A stretch of DNA of 64,000 nt, taken from assembly GCF_052118925.1 (NCBI RefSeq), contig NZ_JBQKGG010000002.1, forward strand, positions 241,173-305,172, written 5' to 3'. The number at the start of each line of letters is the position of its first letter. Position 1 is the stretch's first letter. The notes below the pieces were generated by a model. It searched no databases and had not been told where the DNA came from. It worked only from the letters and a program-made list of their open reading frames with translations. The translations under genes were made by a program, and so were the position numbers. Positions 63,722 to 64,000 of this stretch are shown here, one piece after another. This DNA comes from Lientehia sp934351765 (GTDB taxonomy: Bacteria; Bacillota; Clostridia; Lachnospirales; Lachnospiraceae).

Positions 63722-63777
63722 AATCGAGTGTCCTCATCCAACTCTCAGGTTGGTTATGAACACTCGATATGGTTCGG
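63722..63777 (-). repeat. Right end of the element (nested palindrome and core)
   Basis: ATCGAGTGT (63722-63730) pairs with ACACTCGAT (63760-63768), enclosing CCAAC/GTTGG. The motif AGGTTGGTTATGAACA (63747-63762) mirrors the left end. Core TGGTTCGG follows at 63770-63777. Confidence 0.7.
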
Positions 63778-63833
63778 GAAAGAGGATCCGGACTTTCGGA
63801 TCACCTTTGATTCCGAAATCCTTGCCGGTGATT
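63770..63833 (+). pseudogene. VTC-domain gene, 3' fragment
   Basis: From the core onward the reading is WFGKEDPDFRITFDSEILA, the direct continuation of the gene cut at 48439. The similarity stops after about 20 codons. The further ~57 bases before 63890 are not VTC-like. The gene was therefore also lost on the right side. Confidence 0.75.
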
Positions 63834-63889
63834 TAAGAAGCTGCCAACCGACCGGTTTCATACAGGCAGACACAGAATCCATCTCCAGC

Positions 63890-64000
63890 GAGACTGTAAT
63901 GAATTTTGTGTAAACTCATAATAGAGTATATATCCTCTCGGATTGATGTTAAAATAAATATTAATCCAGGAGGATATTTTTATGGCGAGACAAAGGAAAA
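63890..64000 (+). mobile_element. Probable left end of an IS256-type insertion sequence
   Basis: GAGACTGTAATGAATTTTGTG then TAAACTC resembles IS256-family terminal repeats, which share a TGTGTAAA core. CAGGAGG precedes ATG 63981 and the first codons MARQRK of a gene that leaves the window, a plausible transposase. Only this edge is visible, so the family is tentative. Confidence 0.4.

Larger units (their letters stand above)
48432..63777. mobile_element. 15.3-kb mobilisable element with serine recombinase and pilus cargo
   Basis: Limits are set by the split VTC gene. TGGTTCGG occurs at both joints (48432-48439 and 63770-63777), and removing one copy plus the interior restores TAWFGKEDPDFR in frame. 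Inside are tnpV, a large serine recombinase (TnpX type), a relaxase and accessory proteins. These are a Tn4451-like transfer/excision set, plus a sortase-pilin operon and a sigma-like gene as cargo. No conjugation pore genes are seen, so it should be mobilisable rather than self-transferring. Confidence 0.85.

Overview
The window looks like a chromosomal segment of a Gram-positive anaerobe of the Lachnospiraceae (Clostridium cluster XIVa). Ribosome binding sites are strong AGGAGG-type. TTG and GTG starts occur. Firmicute-type gene sets are present: ruvX-ireB-DUF1292, RNase J, dimeric glycyl-tRNA synthetase, and TrmR next to a U32 peptidase. The species cannot be fixed from the sequence alone. 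No rRNA, tRNA or CRISPR array was seen.

Left part (1-7.2 kb). The first gene is the start of a MocR/PdxR-type regulator, divergent from a decayed pdxS-pdxT remnant in which an internal deletion joined the two genes in frame. An AbiE-type toxin-antitoxin pair follows, with an operator palindrome over its promoter and a toxin interrupted by two early stops. Next come a pair of direct repeats with a hairpin, the PLP-homeostasis protein YggS, an AraC regulator, an aspartate/glutamate racemase and an aldo/keto reductase with ferredoxin-like clusters.

7.3-20.8 kb. The pab genes for p-aminobenzoate are split. pabA-pabB lie at 18.7-20.8 kb and pabC at 7.3-8.0 kb. Between them is a 10.5-kb block: a 7TM sensor-like protein, a soluble histidine kinase and a LuxR-type regulator, divergent from a run of envelope and zinc-ribbon genes (TPM domain, zinc ribbons, three lipoproteins, a membrane protein, and a receiver domain without its aspartate).

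20.9-47.6 kb is mostly housekeeping. It holds a polar amino acid ABC transporter behind a structured leader, glyS, recO, era, an M16C peptidase, a YdcF-like protein, a U32 peptidase and TrmR (tRNA wobble modification), an MltG-like fragment-sized protein, rnj, DUF1292, ruvX, ireB, mtaB, an HPr-like protein lacking the phosphorylatable histidine, thiI with its cysteine desulfurase, rsmE, prmA, a sodium symporter, an OmpR-type two-component system, and a 501-residue coiled-coil protein of unknown function.

47.9-64.0 kb. A VTC-type polyphosphate polymerase gene is cut by a 15.3-kb mobile element. The gene stops after the codons for TAWFG at 48.4 kb and resumes as WFGKEDPDF at 63.77 kb. The element carries tnpV, a two-sortase pilus operon with a major pilin and a large adhesin, a truncated XRE regulator, a sigma-like protein with a DUF6076-like partner, a mobilisation operon (ribbon-helix-helix protein, relaxase, ParB-like protein, small protein) and a large serine recombinase. 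Its ends share TGGTTCGG and carry an inverted 16-bp motif. The window closes with what looks like the left end of an IS256-type insertion sequence, which truncates the rest of the VTC gene.
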